Source: an uncultured Cytophaga sp. | GTDB lineage: Bacteria > Bacteroidota > Bacteroidia > Cytophagales > Cytophagaceae | Length of the DNA stretch: 64,000 nucleotides | Direction of reading: 5' to 3' | NCBI RefSeq assembly: GCF_937863595.1 | Contig: NZ_CALMGQ010000057.1 | Coordinates: 90,735 to 154,734, forward strand | Shown: positions 62,484-64,000 of the stretch, one piece after another | How positions within the stretch are numbered: the stretch's first letter is position 1 | How the letters are laid out: each line of letters begins with the position of its first letter | Position numbers and translations under genes: made by a program | The notes under the pieces: generated by a model | Databases searched by the model: none | Seen by the model: the letters and a program-made list of their open reading frames with translations, nothing else | What the model was told of the DNA's origin: nothing

Positions 62484-64000
62484 CTAATATTTTACAATTC
62501 GAGTCATCGTGGTGTTTGCATCCCACTGTAGAATTAACTGATATACGCCAGAAGCAATATCTGTCTTAATTTGAATAGGCACCCCAGAATATTCAAACCC
62601 TCCCGTAGTTACGATGTTACCCGTCATATCAATCAGTGTAAATGTTCCGTCTAAGGTGCTCGTCCCCACTATTGATAGACTCACAAAATCATTACATGGA
62701 ATCGGATATGCAGACACGGCAATGCCGATACTTGGCATATCTATTGGATTTGTATTTCCGACTTGAACTGTTGAAGAAATAGTAGATGTTTGTTCAATCG
62801 GGTTTGTTTGCGTAACACTCACATTACCACTTGTTGTACCGAAATTTACGGCAATAGCATTTGTATTTTGTCCGCTTATAATCGTTGCGCCTGCAGGTAC
62901 TGTCCACACATAGGACATGCCATTTTGATTTGGAACTGAAAATGAAACATATGTTTGATTCGAAATCACGCTCGTAGGCCCTACAATATTGGATGTAAAG
63001 CTTGGCAAGGGATTAATTGTAATACTTGCTGATGGAGAGCCTACAGTTTGTGTAGTAACGCACGTTGCATTTGACGTCATCGTTACTGAAATTGAATTAT
63101 TTCCAACTTGAAGCGCGGTTGTTGTAAATAAGGCATTTGTAGCACCTGCAATATTTGTTGCGCCATTTTTCCATTGGTAGGTAGGTGCGGCTCCACCATT
63201 AATAGGATTTGCAGTAAATGTAAGCGATTGCCCTTCATACGCATTGTTACCTGGAGCAACAGTTACAGTAACAGATGCAACTCCGCTAGTGGTTGTTGTT
63301 ATTGTAGTTTGAGTAGATGATACTGTAGGCGTTGAAACGCAATTTTCAGTTGATGTCATTACAACATCAAACTTATCGTTGTTCAAAATACCAGATGCAA
63401 CATAACTGACTGCTGTTGCTGAAGGAATCGTTGCTCCATTTTTTCTCCATTGATAGGTTGGAACTCCGCCATTACCAGGTGTAGCTGTGAAGGTTACAGA
63501 TGTGCCCACACAAATATTCGTTTGATCGGCTGCTATAGTAACACTTGGTGTGACTGTTGTGCCAACTGTTATTGTTTTTTGGATAGAAGTTGCAGTAGGG
63601 GTTGAAGGGCAACTTAGTGTAGAAGTCATTACCACATCAAACGCATCGTTGTTCAAAATGCCAGATGCAACATAGCTTACTGCTGTTGCTGAAGGAATAG
63701 TTGCTCCATTCTTTCTCCATTGATACGTTGCTGCTCCCCCATTTATTGGCGTTGCTGTAAACGTAACACTTGTGCCTATACAAATACTCGTTTGACTAGC
63801 CGCTATTGTTACACTTGGTATAACTGTTGTGCCAACTGTTATCGTTTTTGGGATAGAAGTTGCAGTAGGAGTTGAAGGACAACTTGCAGTGGATGTCATA
63901 ACCACATCAAAGGTATCGTTGTTCAAAATACCAGATGCAACATAACTTACTGCTGTTGCTGAAGGAATAGTTGCTCCATTCTTTCTCCATTGATACGTTG
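62484..64000 (-). CDS. Secreted Ig-like repeat protein with type IX sorting domain (N-terminus outside window)
   Basis: The minus-strand frame stays open to the window edge, so at least the last 505 residues are seen and the start is missing. It holds PKD/Ig-like repeats of 90 residues (270 bases): TYQWRKNGATIPSATAVSYV recurs at 63,961, 63,691 and 63,421 with almost the same DNA. More diverged repeats follow (PTYQWKNGATNIAGATNALF). The last about 75 residues (AYPIPCNDFVSLSIVG to MTRIVKY) are a type A C-terminal sorting domain. The protein is thus exported by the Por/type IX system and probably anchored at the cell surface. Binding or adhesion is a guess. Confidence 0.9.
   Translation of the reverse strand, partial: TYQWRKNGATIPSATAVSYVASGILNNDTFDVVMTSTASCPSTPTATSIPKTITVGTTVIPSVTIAASQTSICIGTSVTFTATPINGGAATYQWRKNGATIPSATAVSYVASGILNNDAFDVVMTSTLSCPSTPTATSIQKTITVGTTVTPSVTIAADQTNICVGTSVTFTATPGNGGVPTYQWRKNGATIPSATAVSYVASGILNNDKFDVVMTSTENCVSTPTVSSTQTTITTTTSGVASVTVTVAPGNNAYEGQSLTFTANPINGGAAPTYQWKNGATNIAGATNALFTTTALQVGNNSISVTMTSNATCVTTQTVGSPSASITINPLPSFTSNIVGPTSVISNQTYVSFSVPNQNGMSYVWTVPAGATIISGQNTNAIAVNFGTTSGNVSVTQTNPIEQTSTISSTVQVGNTNPIDMPSIGIAVSAYPIPCNDFVSLSIVGTSTLDGTFTLIDMTGNIVTTGGFEYSGVPIQIKTDIASGVYQLILQWDANTTMTRIVKY

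Overview
This window looks like chromosome from a Bacteroidota bacterium, most likely of the order Cytophagales (Cytophaga-like). The reasons are low G+C with A/T-rich intergenic DNA, a type A C-terminal sorting domain of the type IX secretion system at the right edge, DUF4468 and DUF4783 secreted proteins, an OmpA-family protein with PD40-like repeats, and two acyl-lipid-type desaturases. The species cannot be fixed without a search. No rRNA, tRNA or CRISPR array was recognised.

Region 1 (1-14,290) is a defence and accessory island. It holds the start of a hipBA module, a Bro-N protein, a GxxExxY protein, a complete type I restriction-modification operon (hsdR, hsdM, hsdS, all on the minus strand) with a divergent HTH regulator, two paralogous ParE-type toxin-antitoxin pairs, a J-domain-like protein, a broken papain-like (CHAP/NlpC-like) effector gene, and two tandem membrane-anchored small proteins that may be its immunity proteins. 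Seven copies of a palindromic element bounded by TTGTCTGAACTATGATTC and its complement lie between these genes. I saw none in the other 50 kb. Two gene remnants (Bro-N at 10,197; an unidentified C-terminus at 9,444) show that the island turns over.

Region 2 (14,477-20,563) is the gltB-gltD glutamate synthase operon.

Region 3 (21,185-27,281) is the most unusual part. It encodes a polymorphic toxin with a PAAR-like DUF4280 head, a Hint autoprocessing domain and an unrecognised C-terminal toxin domain of about 144 residues. Five paralogous putative immunity genes follow it. The last three and their spacers form an apparently exact 910-bp tandem repeat, and every spacer after the first gene carries the same REP-like double hairpin.

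Region 4 (27,354-38,089) holds a kinase-like membrane protein without an ATPase domain, an RluA-type pseudouridine synthase, a DJ-1/PfpI protein, a desaturase - Crp/Fnr regulator - desaturase cluster, and a peroxide-stress locus (oxyR divergent from ahpC-ahpD-like genes, with a perfect OxyR-type half-site between them). DUF4468 and DUF748-like proteins follow.

Region 5 (38,039-46,309) is one branched-chain amino acid operon on the minus strand: leuA, leuC, a small coiled-coil ORF, leuD, leuB, ilvD, ilvB. LeuA lacks the C-terminal regulatory domain, and ilvN and ilvC are absent.

Region 6 (46,800-64,000) holds a VWA plus MoxR/chelatase-like AAA+ pair, a membrane glycosyltransferase-like protein, an aldose epimerase-like protein, TerC, an OmpA/PD40 protein, purK-purE, a porin, gpmI, DUF4783-nadC-YcxB-like genes, and the C-terminal part of a large secreted protein with 90-residue Ig-like repeats.
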